A stretch of 64,000 nt of DNA from Chlorops oryzae (lineage: Eukaryota; Arthropoda; Insecta; Diptera; Chloropidae), in the NCBI GenBank assembly GCA_020466095.1, contig CM035808.1:6925633-6989632 (forward strand). The letters run 5' to 3'. Position numbers and translations under genes: made by a program. Shown here piece by piece: positions 12,885 through 24,747 of this stretch. The notes beneath the pieces are model-generated. The model searched no databases, was not told the origin of the DNA, and saw only the letters and a program-made list of their open reading frames with translations. Positions within the stretch are counted from its first letter, which is position 1. Each line of letters begins with the position of its first letter.

Positions 12885-15321
12885 TCATTCGATATAAATT
12901 GTCAGCCACATCTTATTTCTAAAAGCAGTATTTCGATTAAGAAAACATAAACGTCTCAAAAGTTATTTCATTTTTGGAATTCCTTTTCGGCATTCATTTC
13001 CCAAATGGTTGTTTTTTTTTTTTTTTTTTTTTTTTCAAAAATATAAAAAGACATTAATTAAAACGTGAGAAAATAAAAGGCAGTCAATCGACATATTCAG
13101 CGTCAAAATCATTTGTAATCAAGATAGACACTTCATTTAGTCAAGAAGATGATGGCTTCGACCATATTCACAGATAGACGACGATCTCATCGGAGGCACG
13201 ATAATAACCGAATACATCAAGTGTTTATTAAGACCAAAGAATGAAGCCGAAATAATAGGCAAACATACAATACCATACAACACAACAGAGCCCTCGCTCA
13301 CGTCTTCGAGATACTCATATCACACAATAGGCATTATTATTAAATAATCGATCAATAAGATATAGACAATTGCATCAATAACGACGCTCGACCGCTAGCA
13401 TGTAATTGTGTAAAAATCATTGATGTCCTTCGATGAATTTATTTTTCTGTTTCTTCGTTTATCCAGACTCGAATTTTTTTTTTTTTACTTAAAACTCAAG
13501 CTGTAAGTTTTGATCTTCGGCAGAATAATTTGTTTGGCTTCGAGAGTCTTAGCGGGATATTAAGAAAGCAAAAAAAAAAAAAAAAAAAATTGTATAAAAA
13601 GAATTATACTAACGAAAGACAAAACGCACAATCATACGCATGGATCACGAAAATGATGGGGACCTACTTCGGGAAAAAACGAAAAAAACGAAAAAAAAAA
13701 ATTAAATTAAAAAAAAAAACAATTCGAAAAACACATTTCAGTGACGTGGACTGCCAACCGAGAATGTAATTCGTCACAGAAATGCTTTGGTTTTGCGTTT
13801 TTCCGTTGGCTTTCGTTCGCTCTTGATTGGCTTTTGACAAAAGACAAGTCAGCATGGAGGGGCATTTTTTTTTTCTCGTGAACCTTACAGTGAGAAGTGA
13901 TCAACTTCGCGGTCATAATCGAAATATATTATTCATCCATCCAAGCGATGGCAACAACGCGCAACGCAACGCAACACGACGCAACATCATCGACCTCAGC
14001 ATTGGCGGCATTTCGATCATTTTGAACGCGTTCGAAGCGTTCTTCTCTATTCGGACTTACAAATTGTTTTCGATATTGATTGAGTTTTTTTTTCTCAATT
14101 TTGTTTTTTTTTTTTTTTTTTTTTTTTGCGTCTGCGTGCGGTGATGAACAGCAGGCGCTCTATGTGATAAATTACTGCCGATTTTGTTGGGCCCGACACA
14201 ATTTGGCTTCGTGTGATGGAGAGCAAGCAAATGAAGGTTCCCCTCAAGTCACGTCGTTTTTTTTTTTTTTTTTTTTTTAATTAAAACAAACAAAAAATCG
14301 TAGTTAAAGAAAAATCAAATCAGAAAAATTTAAAACTCCAATGGAAGCCGGCCCACTTCAACCCTATTTTGACACGTTCGAGCCAGACGGAATCACCCCT
14401 TGGGATCGCATGTCGAGAATTAAATAAACTTACCGCCTACCGAAATTTGTATAATTTTTGTCACAATCAAAAAACACAAGCGCCGACACTGTTCCATCGT
14501 ACTCAGGAAGCTCGCAAAGGAATATGGCAATTTTTTGATAGCGCGTAATTACACTAAATTGCCCTACAGAATGGCGTGCCTTGGTGGAAAAAATTTGCAT
14601 TTTATTTTTTCTCCCCACCCCCAGCCAGCCAACTGTTGGGGATTGGCGTGCTGCATAAAATGTCGCGTTGACAGGAATTATTGAGAGTATAAGAAAAATG
14701 GTTGTTTGAGTCACAGGACCTCGGTGTCGTGTTTGAACTGGTTGCTTTCCAGGGCACTTGGAATCGATGGAGACAGAACTTGAAGCCTGTAAATGACTAT
14801 TTTCATTGGTAAAGTGTTTCTTCGAAGTTTTGAGAGTTCGAAAGTGTTTGCGTGCGGAAAATTGCCGTGGAGGAAAGTAAATTGTCGCCCAAATTTCTTT
14901 CGGAATCCTTTCTTTCTATTATTTATTTATATTATGTTATTGACTTGACGTTTTCGGAACTCTTTTTCAAAGGAAATCTGGTATATATAGAAAGCAGCGA
15001 ATGTCCTTTAGTTTTGGTAGAAGAAAAATAGGGTGGTGGAATACATTTAATTTCTGTTAAGAAGATAGATAGAGAAGATGATAGTGAAGTAGATAAATTG
15101 AATATTAACGAGGGTTGGATTTGCCCCAAAAGTCAACTCAGGCATCACTTTAGGTGGATTTGGGGGCAGGATATTTTTGTGAAGCAATCATTAATTTCCT
15201 CCTTTTTCGCTAGGTTGTCATAAGTATGCCAAAGCTTTCCATCAATGATGAATGATCGCATTGGGTAATTCGGAAATTTTTTCACTCTTATAATTTGTTC
15301 AGACTATATCAAATTTCCGTC
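12885..15321. other. Gene-less stretch with homopolymer runs
   Basis: Long poly-T near 13013-13035, poly-A near 13570-13590, and poly-T near 14107-14127 and 14258-14278. The remainder is unique, with no convincing gene. Open frames at 13530-14280 read through lysine or phenylalanine homopolymers. Confidence 0.5.
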
Positions 15322-15400
15322 GGCCTCCATGGCTTAGTTGATGGAGATGCCAACTTACGATTCGAGAGGCTCTGGTTGATCTCCCATCTTGGACGTGGAT
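15322..15400 (+). repeat. tRNA-like sequence, possible SINE head
   Basis: TGGCTTAGTTGATGG resembles a polymerase III A box and GGTTGATCTCCC, about 44 bases on, a degenerate B box. Tail-like sequence follows, ending in AACAAAAAAA near 15540. The stems do not pair well, so a working tRNA is unlikely. Confidence 0.45.
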
Positions 15401-16267
15401 GTTAATTGTGTCATTTTTCTGTTTCAATTCTTCTTTTTCCCCGTTTTTCGTGGTATCTCAACGGATCCATATGAGGATTTTGGTGGCAGCCACCCTAACC
15501 AACTAACAACCCATGTCACCTTCGCGGGATAACAAAAAAATTTTCAGAACAAAGACATTTGAAATCCAGGCAAATTTAAATTTTGTTCTGAATTCTCGGG
15601 ATTTTGACACACGTCTGAACAATTACAACAAGGCCAACCAATCACCCACTTCTTTAAAATCCTTCAACCAGCTAGGAAATTATTCATGAAATTTTCATTA
15701 AAACTTCTTATAGAGAAGAATTCCAATTTAATTACCCAAATCCTAACTCAAATCTCTCATATTGAATGTGCGAAAAGAGACCACATCAAATCAATTTCAA
15801 ATACAAGGCCCGCATCACGACATCCACAGAGTTTTAAGTTAATTTAAAAAATTGGAACTTATGATCGATCGATGTGAAACCAGCTTCTTCAAAATTTAAT
15901 TAAACACTTCATCGAAACCTTGAAAAAAACATTAAAGTTCAACTGGAATCATTTAACTTCCACATAAATCAACAGCCAAATCGATTATTGCATTAAATTA
16001 AAGAAAAGATGAAAAAAAAATATCAACTTTATTAACATGAAAACATAATTTTTCATGTAGCATAAACTTTGGCGATGATTTTTTTTTTTTCTTTTTAACA
16101 ATAACACTACGAAAAGCATGACTAAAATTCTTATCTATTTGAGATTTATCAAAGCCAAAGCAATCGAAATGAAAATTCTTGAAAATAAAGTTCAGCAAAG
16201 AGTCTGTCTATCCTTAATTGAACGACTTTCTTGCCTAACCCATGACAGGACCGATCTCTTCTTAATA

Positions 16268-16361
16268 GGTCTGTTCCCGTACTGCACGAAACTGCCAAAT
16301 TTGAAAACTTTTTAAAAACTGTATGAAAATTGGGCAGTTACGTGCAGTACGAGGACAGACC
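16268..16361. mobile_element. 94-bp TA-flanked MITE with ~35-bp inverted repeats
   Basis: Ends GGTCTGTTCCCGTACTGCAC and reverse-complemented GGTCTGTCCTCGTACTGCAC, continuing to AACTGCC. TA on both sides. The arms make up most of the element, so it could fold as a hairpin. Confidence 0.8.
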
Positions 16362-16392
16362 TAACAATAGAAAAAACAAAATGTTATGTCAT

Positions 16393-16940
16393 ACCCCAGC
16401 GGAAAATTATCTCCTGCATGACAAAGTCACCAGTGATGTCATCGATGACATATAGGTGACATTGTCATGCATGACATCTTGGAGGACATGTCATTGTGTA
16501 GGGATGCTGTTCACATGCTTGACTCCCATTGGCTACTGAAATTTAAATAAAGTTTTAGCGTGAGTTCAGCGTTAGCATGAAGTGGCGTAGATGATGAGTG
16601 CTCAACTCAGAATCCGAAGATCGCGGATTCGATCCCTGGCTGGGGCGAACAAAAATTGTTAAAAATAGATTTTTCAAAATTTTCGAAATATTCAAAGAGA
16701 GGGCAAAGAAGAGAGTTGTCAAAAACTGGTTTCTATAAATTGACATTTAAAGAGAAAAAAATCATGATGTGCTTCTCTCAAATGCTTTTTTCGCCTTCGC
16801 ACCCCCTAGCATGACATTGTCACCGGTGAATTCACTGTCCAACTCCTGTAAAAATGTCATACAAAGTTTCAAATGAATTTTCATGCATACCGGATCCAAA
16901 GTCACCGTGACTTCATTGATGATGTCAGCGGGACATTTGC
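16393..16940. mobile_element. Candidate TIR element rich in GTCATG/CATGAC motifs
   Basis: Left end CCCCAGCGGAAAATT and reverse-complemented right end TCCCAGCGGCAAATGTCCC. Inside are many ATGACA/TGTCAT and GGTGACATTG motifs. Roughly 16496-16800 looks like inserted sequence because the motif pattern resumes after it. Target duplication not found. Confidence 0.45.
16575..16650 (+). repeat. tRNA-like sequence inside the GTCATG element
   Basis: AGTGGCGTAGATGATGAG resembles an A box and GGATTCGATCC (16625-16635) closely matches a B box. The spacing (about 40 bases) fits a tRNA, but the anticodon and acceptor stems do not pair. Best read as a tRNA-derived repeat. Confidence 0.5.
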
Positions 16941-18234
16941 CGCTGGGACACGTTGAATTCAGAAGGGCTTTTATACAGCCACTTCATTAATATTTTCTGG
17001 TTATTTTCTGGAGTTCACATCCGGACATAAAGGGTTAAAAAATACCTTTTAATTTTTTTCTTAAAATATAAAGTAAAATTCAATTTGACTCCCAGTCGAA
17101 TCACCTGTTTCTTGAAATCCTCTTCGCAAAGCCCTTGTTAGCATTGACAACTTTGAAATGCGAAAACGCCATAAAATATGCAACTTAAGTTGCAGCAATT
17201 AATGCGAACGCATTACGAACTGTCAAAAGCTTTGACAGTTGCTCATTTAAGAGATACCTACAAAAAACAAAATCAGAATCCGAGCGCAACGCGTAAATTG
17301 CGTAGATTGTGTGGGGTCTGCACTGAAAAAAAAAACAAAGGACATGCGGAACAAATACATAAGGTCACAACGAAAAGTTTGCACCCTTCGTGAAGGGACT
17401 TCTGGGAGAGGAAAGCCTCCCTGGACTTTAATATAATTTATTTTTTTTTTTTTTTCAATATTATCAAATCGCCCTTTAGAGTTTAGATTGATGTAAATGT
17501 AAGTTCCACTTATTTTTTATCTCGAACCCTCTCAAGCTCGATGTTACAAACCGCATAGCAAGTCGAGATAACCCATTTATTATCACCGCTGAAGGGTATG
17601 AAAAGAAAAAAAAAAACAAGCGTGCGTTGATGAATTGTGATGTATGCCTCTTCACGTGGTTCTTTATATCGCTAACAAGATGAAGTTGGGCTATGGATCT
17701 TGGACTGAGAGTTGGACTTTTCGCCTGAGCCCTTCGCATTTTTCTTTCTGTTTTTTGAGATGATTTACGATTTGTCGGTTGGATTGCCATGCCGAAAATT
17801 AAAAGCTATGAAATGACAATTGATGTATGCATGTCCAAAGGGATTATGCTTTCGTTTCAAGCAAGCGATCTCATTGCAAGATCATAAATAGTCATTCTTA
17901 ACGATCCGCTAAAACAATAAGAAGTCATTTGGGCTTTCTGCGTAGCAGCAGAATTTAATGAGCGAGAATTTATTGCTTGGGAGTTTTGTCAAATGCTCAA
18001 TGATACGGATGGGAAGGCACAAGCTTAGCTGCTGGGTGTTTTTTGTGTTCTCTGACTCCTTTCCGGGACCTACAGTGTCTGAGATAGTTGTTCAAAGCCA
18101 GTAGACTACCTCTTTTTGATCACACCAGGAATCTGCCCATTTCAATTTCCCTGTTGATGCCTATAAACTTGGACCTCAAGTTACCATCTACACACTCGAC
18201 AGACCTCAACAGGATTTACTTCCCTTATAATTTT
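16941..18234. other. Gene-less stretch, mostly unique
   Basis: An AAAGGGTTAA string near 17029 resembles one piggyBac end without a partner. Otherwise unique, with no coding signal that I trust. Confidence 0.45.
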
Positions 18235-18655
18235 TTTGAATTAGTTGAATTTATTGAATATTTTCAATTTTTTTGAATTTTTTTTGAATTTTTTTGAATA
18301 TTTTTTGAATATTTTTTGAATAATTTTTGAATACTTTTTGAATATATTTTGAATATTTTTTGAATATTTTTTGAATATTTTTTGAATTCTTTTTGAATAT
18401 TTTTTGAATATTTTTTGAATACTTTTTGAATATTTTTTGAATAATTTTTGAATATTTTTTGAATATTTTTTGAACATTTTTTGAATATTTTTTGAATATT
18501 TTTGAATATTTATTGAATATTTTTCGAATATTTTTTGAATATTTTTTGAATATTTTTTGAATATTTTTTGAGTATTTTTTGAATGTTTTTTGAATATTTT
18601 TTGAATTTTTTTGGAATATTTTTTGAATTTTTTATTCTTCATTTTTTTACATATG
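18235..18655. repeat. 11-bp phased T-tract array (TTTTTTGAATA)n
   Basis: About 35 repeats of an 11-base unit. The right flank (CATTTTTTTACATAT) matches the reverse complement of the left inner part of the hAT element at 51717-52065, so this is probably a truncated copy of that family lacking both outer ends. Confidence 0.85.
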
Positions 18656-19549
18656 GGCATTTTCCACAGAAAGGTCTACGGAAATGAAAATGCCCCAGTT
18701 CCTTAAAACAATTTTTGGGTACGTACTATCATAGTAACACATCTGAATTCTACTATTTAAGAAGATTGGTGGTTATAGTCAGCCCTCATTTCTGTAAAAC
18801 ATAGGTAAAGGCTTATTTTGTTGTATTTGTATTTCTTAAATTACTTTAAAAGTGCTTTATCTATGAAATTTGGGCCATTTTAGTAACCTGATCAATGGAA
18901 GTTATCGTCCTTAATAATTCCATTCAGAAGAATCAACCAAAACAACAACAACAAAATTTCTTTAACGAATAAGTTGATAATTATCTTCTTATTACGCAAG
19001 CTCAATTAAATATTGTTTTTGATAAAATTTATTATTGGCCTTCTATTTATTTATACCAGAATTTATGAATTAAAAGGAAAAAAGGTTAAAATAAAAGACT
19101 ATTTTCATGACTAAAACCCTTTTGAAATTTTAGTAACGTAACGCCAGGTAACGTAACGCCAGGTAATTAAGGCCAATAAAAAACGAACGACAAACGATTT
19201 TACAATTTTAAAACTTGGAAAATGAACTCTTATATTTTCCAATCTTATTGCTATAAGTTTAATACGAAAAGTTTTGCGAAATTAGCAGAGTTTTGCAATC
19301 TTGTAATCTAAGTCAAAAACCACTTCTGTTTTTTCGTAACGAAACGCTAGGACACTTTTTTGCTTCAATACTCAAATCCTTATGGTCTATTGGTCTAATT
19401 TTTTTACTGAACATAGTGCTACTTTATTAGTATGCAAATATTAAAAAACTTTTTTAAATTTGCAATTCTTCATTTTAAAAAAATTTTGTTTTTCGTTCGA
19501 ATGTCACGTCACGTCAAAATGGAAATGCCCAATTCAAATTCGAGGCATA
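18656..19549. other. Gene-less stretch
   Basis: Contains two direct copies of GTAACGTAACGCCAG near 19135-19165 and a related GTAACGAAACGCTAGGACAC near 19335. These may be pieces of a repeat, but no boundaries are visible. Confidence 0.4.
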
Positions 19550-19557
19550 CTTATAAC

Positions 19558-20003
19558 TATTCCTCGGAATTTGAATACGTAAAAAAATTTTTTTTTAATT
19601 CAAAAAACTATTCAAAAAAAATTCAAAAAAAATCAAAAAAAATCAAAATATTTAAAAAAAAATTCAAACAAAAATTCAAAAAATTTAAAATATTCAAAAA
19701 ATTCACAGTCAAAAATTCCAAATTAGTTCGATTTAGGGCCGCTTTCTCATCTTTTTTTATCTGTAAGTTAAATTATCCTGATCATAATTTCATACAAATT
19801 TGATTAATAAGTCAAAGAAAATGAAATTTAACCGGCAGATAGAGCTTAAAAGTAGGATGAAAACACGGCCCTTAGTATGGCTATTAAAATGTTGAATTGT
19901 CAAATTAGAAAAAATAAAATAAAATATTCAAAAAGCACAGTTAAATGCAAATAAAAATTCAAAAAATTCCAAAAAATTCAATAAATTCAAAATCCGAGCT
20001 CTA
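19558..20003. mobile_element. hAT MITE with ATTCAAAA array, 446 bp
   Basis: Perfect 8-base duplication CTTATAAC at 19550-19557 and 20004-20011. The left end TATTCCTCGGAATTTGAATA and reverse-complemented right end TAGAGCTCGGATTTTGAATT are imperfect inverted repeats. The interior is an ATTCAAAAA array, split by a Harbinger MITE at 19736-19871. Confidence 0.9.
19736..19871. mobile_element. PIF/Harbinger-type MITE nested in the hAT MITE, 136 bp
   Basis: TTA flanks both sides (19733-19735, 19872-19874). Ends are GGGCCGCTTTCTCATC and reverse-complemented GGGCCGTGTTTTCATC. The related sequence near 51296-51302 lacks the insert and has a single uninterrupted junction, an empty site. A TTA duplication with GGG ends is typical of PIF/Harbinger. 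Confidence 0.88.
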
Positions 20004-20011
20004 CTTATAAC

Positions 20012-21536
20012 AATTTGCCTCGATCAATGCTACCATGACTCTTTATAGACACCATTGCAATGCCCAAAAGTGAGACAAAGGAAATCGTCCACAGCTACCC
20101 ACAGATGATAAGGAAATAATTTTCAATTGCGCATTTCCCAAACAGTTTTATGAAAGCACTTTTTAATTGAAGACTTCAAAATAGAGAGAGAGAGAGAGAG
20201 AGAGAGAGGTGAACTCCCTACTTTTTCTTTATTGCAACCTCCCCTCGTCTCAGAACCAATTTAGCAATTTTATTCCTGAACGAAAAGTCGTACGATCAAT
20301 CTTGTCTCTCTGCTGCAGGTATCCGGAACCAAATCGAAAAAAAGCACCGCGATCCGAAATAAACCACATGCTGAGAAAGCCCACAAAAAAAAAAAACATC
20401 ATCTTGGCACAACGTAAAGCATCAAGTCGGTTGGAATCACAGGCGGGATGACCAACTCAATTGGCTAAGGTCACCGAGGTACATTTAATGGGCTCATGTT
20501 TACTATAGTTTTCGTATAGTTTTATACATGGCTGGGATATCCCCTAGATATTGGCGGACTCTCGGATACTCCGCCAAATCGCTGTTGCTCACACAATCGA
20601 AATCCTATGCGAGCGATTCCATCGATTCGTAACGAAAAGACAGCAACGTTCAACATTAATTCGCGCAAGGTTAATGAATATTGTGTTCCACAATCGAGCG
20701 CCGACGACTCCCATTACAGCTTCCGACTGGGCAACTGTTTTGCCAACTGGAAACAAAGCTCAAATGTATGGAGACGTTCTTGAAGTATTTCCTTTTTTTT
20801 TTTTTTTTTGCCTTATTTTATTGCCTCTCAGGAGGCTGAGTCGGTGTCTCATTCATTCGTTTGCTCACGTGTACTCGACGACGACGATGTCGGGCTTTAT
20901 AGCTGGCTTATTTTATTTGGCGCGTAGGCGTAATTGTTTCCACGATTATGTTCCCGCGTTAAACAAATAAAAAACCTGACGAAGAATCGTACGCCATGCG
21001 GTGCAAGTTGATAGCTTCGACGACAAACAGTTCGCAAATGTTGCACGCTCTGATGGTACCATTTCGTTTGATTTTACTGCTCCGCACATGCAACGGGAGT
21101 TGTGAACGCGCCCCCTTCTAAACTACGGCGACTACGTGGACGGACCCGAACCAGCATGCAGAGGAGAGGACGTAGATCGACAGACAGACTCACGGACAAA
21201 CCGAGCGACAGATATTCAGTCAGTCGATGGGCTGGTGAGATGGAGCTAATCGCATTTGTCTGGGCGGATGCAGCCAGGTTGCAGCAGGTAGTTGCAATGA
21301 GCGCGTTTTTCAATTTTATGCTAATTAGCTTGGAATGACTTTGGCTGAAGCCGCCGCCGCCGAATCGTTTGTAATCGTTTAGTGGCGTTGTTGACTTCCC
21401 GATAATTCGTAATATTGAAGATTGAAGTTAAGTGGGGGAGCGATTGGACGAATTAGATTCCAGAAGTGTATTCTAAGCTCTGTCGCTGCAGGTGCTAGGA
21501 TTTTGACTCGATGAAGACTCGATAAAACATGGCCAA
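20012..21536. other. Gene-less unique stretch, GC-balanced
   Basis: Holds (GA)n at 20183-20208 and poly-T near 20790-20809. The 139-codon frame at 20551-20970 runs through that poly-T and has no domain. TTCAGTCAGTCG near 21214 resembles an arthropod initiator, but no gene could be connected to it. Confidence 0.45.
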
Positions 21537-21544
21537 AGCGTGAA

Positions 21545-21752
21545 TCACTGTTGCCAGATTTTTAGGGTAATATTCCCCGGAATGTTTAAAAACAAGGCTA
21601 AAATTCCCTAAAATTTCATTTTTAAATCGTTCAAAAACAAAAACTTGGTCCCATAAAACTTTCCCTGACCACACTTTTCTGCCCTAAGGCTGGACTAAAG
21701 ATCATATAAATGTCTTTTAATTTAGGGGAGATTCCCCTAAACTGGCAACAGT
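21545..21752. mobile_element. MITE with ACTGTTGCCAG ends, 208 bp
   Basis: AGCGTGAA is duplicated at 21537-21544 and 21753-21760. Ends are ACTGTTGCCAGATTTTTAGGG-like and its complement, with TTTAGGGGA motifs inside. The 8-base duplication suggests hAT, but the left end carries two extra bases. Confidence 0.75.
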
Positions 21753-22084
21753 AGCGTGAACTTCCTTTGGTGGTAGACCAGGCCCGCAGTACAGTATTTC
21801 CAACATGGGGTAAAAGTTTTCTTCGAGGGCAGTTTAAGTGTAATGAATTGGGGAGCCCAAAAACCATTTCCTTCGGACAATCACGGAGATACTAAAGACC
21901 TAAAGGGCGTTGCGAGAGAAAGAGTGCTTCGGTAGCGCTTATATTTGCCACAGTGGTATATTGAACAATTATAAGACATTAACCGAAAAAAAATTTGGGG
22001 GGCCAAGAAGAAGTTTAGAAAGTTTTGGACCAAAAATCCATAAAATCCGAAAAATTCATGACGTCCGATTTCGATGAAAAATTA

Positions 22085-22266
22085 TATATATAGAATAAGT
22101 GAAAATTTTTAAGAATTTTGACGCTAACATTTAAAAAAAAATACTGATTACAACTAGTCTAGTTTGGGTCTAGTTCCAAACTGGTCCAAAAGGGACTAGT
22201 TGTAATAAGTTTTTTGAAAAATTTTAGTACCAAAATTCTTAGAATTTTTCACTTATTCTATATATA
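22085..22266. mobile_element. Foldback-type inverted repeat, 182 bp
   Basis: Starts TATATATAGAATAAGTG and ends with its reverse complement. The arms stay complementary for about 80 bases with gaps (AAGAATTTT, TTACAACTAGTC), leaving a short loop. No target duplication evident. Confidence 0.8.
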
Positions 22267-22554
22267 AAAGGCAATAATTTTGTTTGAGCGAAATTCTGAA
22301 CCCTTCAGGTAGTACGAAACAAGGGAGAATCAACCATTTATGCATCCACCCCTCGATCGAGTTCAAACATGTAACCCTTTTCCAACTTTATGCCTCAAAA
22401 AGAATTAAAAGACCATCTACATATTTGAAAAAAATTCTGGACCCCTTAAGGCAACCTAAAAGTGAGGGGAATACCCATTTTCGTCTTCCCCCAACGATCG
22501 AAAATTAAACATCACACTTCCTTAATTCTTTTTCATATTTATTCCTAAATTTTT

Positions 22555-22719
22555 TTCTCTCTCATCTCTCTATCTTCTCTCTCTTTCTCTCCCTCTCTCC
22601 CTCTCTATTCTCTCTCTCTCTCTCTTCTATCTCTCTCTCTATCTCATCTCTCTCTCTCTCTCCTCTCTCTCTTCATCTCTCTCTCTCTCTTCCTTATCTC
22701 TCTCTTCTCTCTCTCTTCT

Positions 22720-22754
<35 letters not shown>

Positions 22755-22835
22755 ACCTCTCTCTCCTCTCTCTCAATCTCTCTCTATCTCTCTCTCTCAT
22801 CTCTCTCTATCTCATATCTTTTCTAATTTTTTCTC

Positions 22836-22868
<33 letters not shown>

Positions 22869-22993
22869 TACTCTCTCTCTTCTCTCTCCCTCTCTACTCT
22901 CTCTCATTCTCTACTTACATCTCTTAACTACTTCTCTCTCTACTTCTCTCTCTCTCACTCTTCTCTCTACTCTCTCTCTCTCTCTCTCTCTTC
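22555..22993. repeat. Long interrupted (CT)n microsatellite
   Basis: About 440 bases of TCTCTC with scattered A and T interruptions. Polypyrimidine on this strand throughout. Confidence 0.97.
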
Positions 22994-24025
22994 AACTCCC
23001 AATCGCAGGACTTCATTTACTACAACTCATCTTTTCAATTCGACTTCTGCCCAGCCTGGACTCCGTCCAACAGACCCACATAGCGTAAGACCGAGTGTAA
23101 CGTAAAACTGTCAGCCTCAGTAATCTTCCAGAAGTCAACTCAGTTAATCGGCTTATGTCTGACTGATGGTCTGTGCACGCCGATCGCACTGGCCATTCGA
23201 TTTTCACGCTCGATCAATGTGAACTCGAACGTTTGTCCTTTCGAACAAAAGCGCTTGACACTTGAAGACTGAGCAGAAGCAAAAATCGTAATCAATCAAA
23301 ATTATTTGTCACTTATACGCGTAAAGTAGTCGCTTGTTGTGACAAAAAAATCAAAAAAGCAAAGATAAAAAATGAAGCAACATACCTGCTTCCATGCGAC
23401 AATGGGACAATCCGTTTCGAATAGATTCGACGCAGCTCTTTATGCGAGTGTCATTCATAACTGACGCTTCTTGATAATAGCCATGCATGACGAAATTCCC
23501 CTAAAAAAAAAGAAAAAAATAAATAAAAAGAATGGTAATGATACAATTGAGGGTATTTTCTTCGGTGCATATCGGTTAAAAAGATATTAATGCATTGACC
23601 TGGGCGCATTACGCTTTCAATGGTTTTAATATCGTTGACGATAATCGATGAAAAAATCATCAAGTGTGCGTCGTCAACTGGTAGTGGGAAAAGCATTTGC
23701 CACAATTTCTCCTTTCCATTTTTTAGAAAGGCCCACCAAATGGGAAATTGCTGGGGTGGTCATTATATACGAGGGTCAAATGAAAAGTTTTTCGAAGATT
23801 TACTAAAATTTTTTGTCCAAGGGTGGTATTTTTCAAATGTCTCCCATGCTAAAGTGCGCTTTAAAAAGTGAATGGGAATATTTTGTACCGAAACTGGACT
23901 TGAAAAACTTTCAATGATATACTACTTCCCCTCTATTCTAAATGTATATTCCCCGGGAATTTTTTCTCTACAAATTTTCCTCCGCGGAATAAGGAAGTGT
24001 TCTAAGCATCAATAAGGAAAAGAAT
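22994..24025. other. Gene-less unique stretch
   Basis: GC-balanced block at about 22994-23280, then AT-rich DNA. No frame with domains. ATCAGTCAGACATAAG on the minus strand near 23150 resembles an initiator, but without a recognisable exon. Confidence 0.4.
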
Positions 24026-24033
24026 ATGATGAG

Positions 24034-24273
24034 CAGAGCTCGGATTTTGTTGACTTTTATAAATTTAAAGCATACTTTGTGGCGCAAAATTTTTTCTTTC
24101 CAACGTTTTGTAAAAAAGTTAATCGGTTTTACTTAAAACCGCTTTCTAGCTTCAAAAAAATTTATTTTGAAGTTAAAAATCGATTTGAATCTTAACATAA
24201 CCTGAGTTGAAAGAAGATTGTACTCCATGAAGTATGCTTTAAATTTATAAAAGTCAACCAAATCCGAGCCTTG
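24034..24273. mobile_element. hAT MITE with 44-bp inverted repeats, 240 bp
   Basis: The duplication ATGATGAG lies at 24026-24033 and 24274-24281. The ends CAGAGCTCGGATTTTGTTGA and reverse-complemented CAAGGCTCGGATTTGGTTGA pair for about 44 bases with about three mismatches. The CTCGGATTT core is shared with the elements at 19558 and 51717. Confidence 0.88.
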
Positions 24274-24687
24274 ATGATGAGCTTTACTTAAAAGCGTTCG
24301 AACTTATTGCTCCTTTTTATATTTTCTTCCCAGTGTGCTTAAAAATTCAGAATTTTTTTTTTCAAATTCGTACGGAAAAATTCCCCGGGAATATATATAA
24401 TCGGACTGGTAATGAAAGGGTCTTGCCCACTCAGGAAGGCAATCGGCCCAATGGAAGGGATTTTAAGGTTTTGTTGATTTTTGAATATATACTACCTCAA
24501 CACACTGTAGGAACCCATTTTTAGGTTTCTATTGCCCAGTGTCCTTGAAATATCCTTACAAATCCCTTTTTATAAAGCATTTTTTCAAAGATTTATATCT
24601 CAAAAACGAATTAAGATAAAAAGATGAAACCAATGGCCGCTGATAGTTTATAAAACGGAAAATTAAAAAAAAAAATTTTTACTTTTA

Positions 24688-24745
24688 CACTGAGAAAAAA
24701 ACTTTCTCAACAAAGAAAATAAAAATTTCGAAAATTTTTTCAGTG
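24688..24745. mobile_element. 58-bp TA-flanked inverted-repeat micro-element, copy 3
   Basis: TA, CACTGAGAAAAAAAC, AT-rich middle, AATTTTTTCAGTG, TA. Length identical to the copies at 2780 and 3141. GATAAAAAGATGAAAC, just upstream, occurs inverted near copy 1, so the context is also repeated. Confidence 0.6.
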
Positions 24746-24747
24746 TA

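Noticed and set aside
20551..20970. 139-codon frame starting MADSRIL
   Set aside because: It reads through a poly-T run giving a phenylalanine tract, has no recognisable domain and no good start context.
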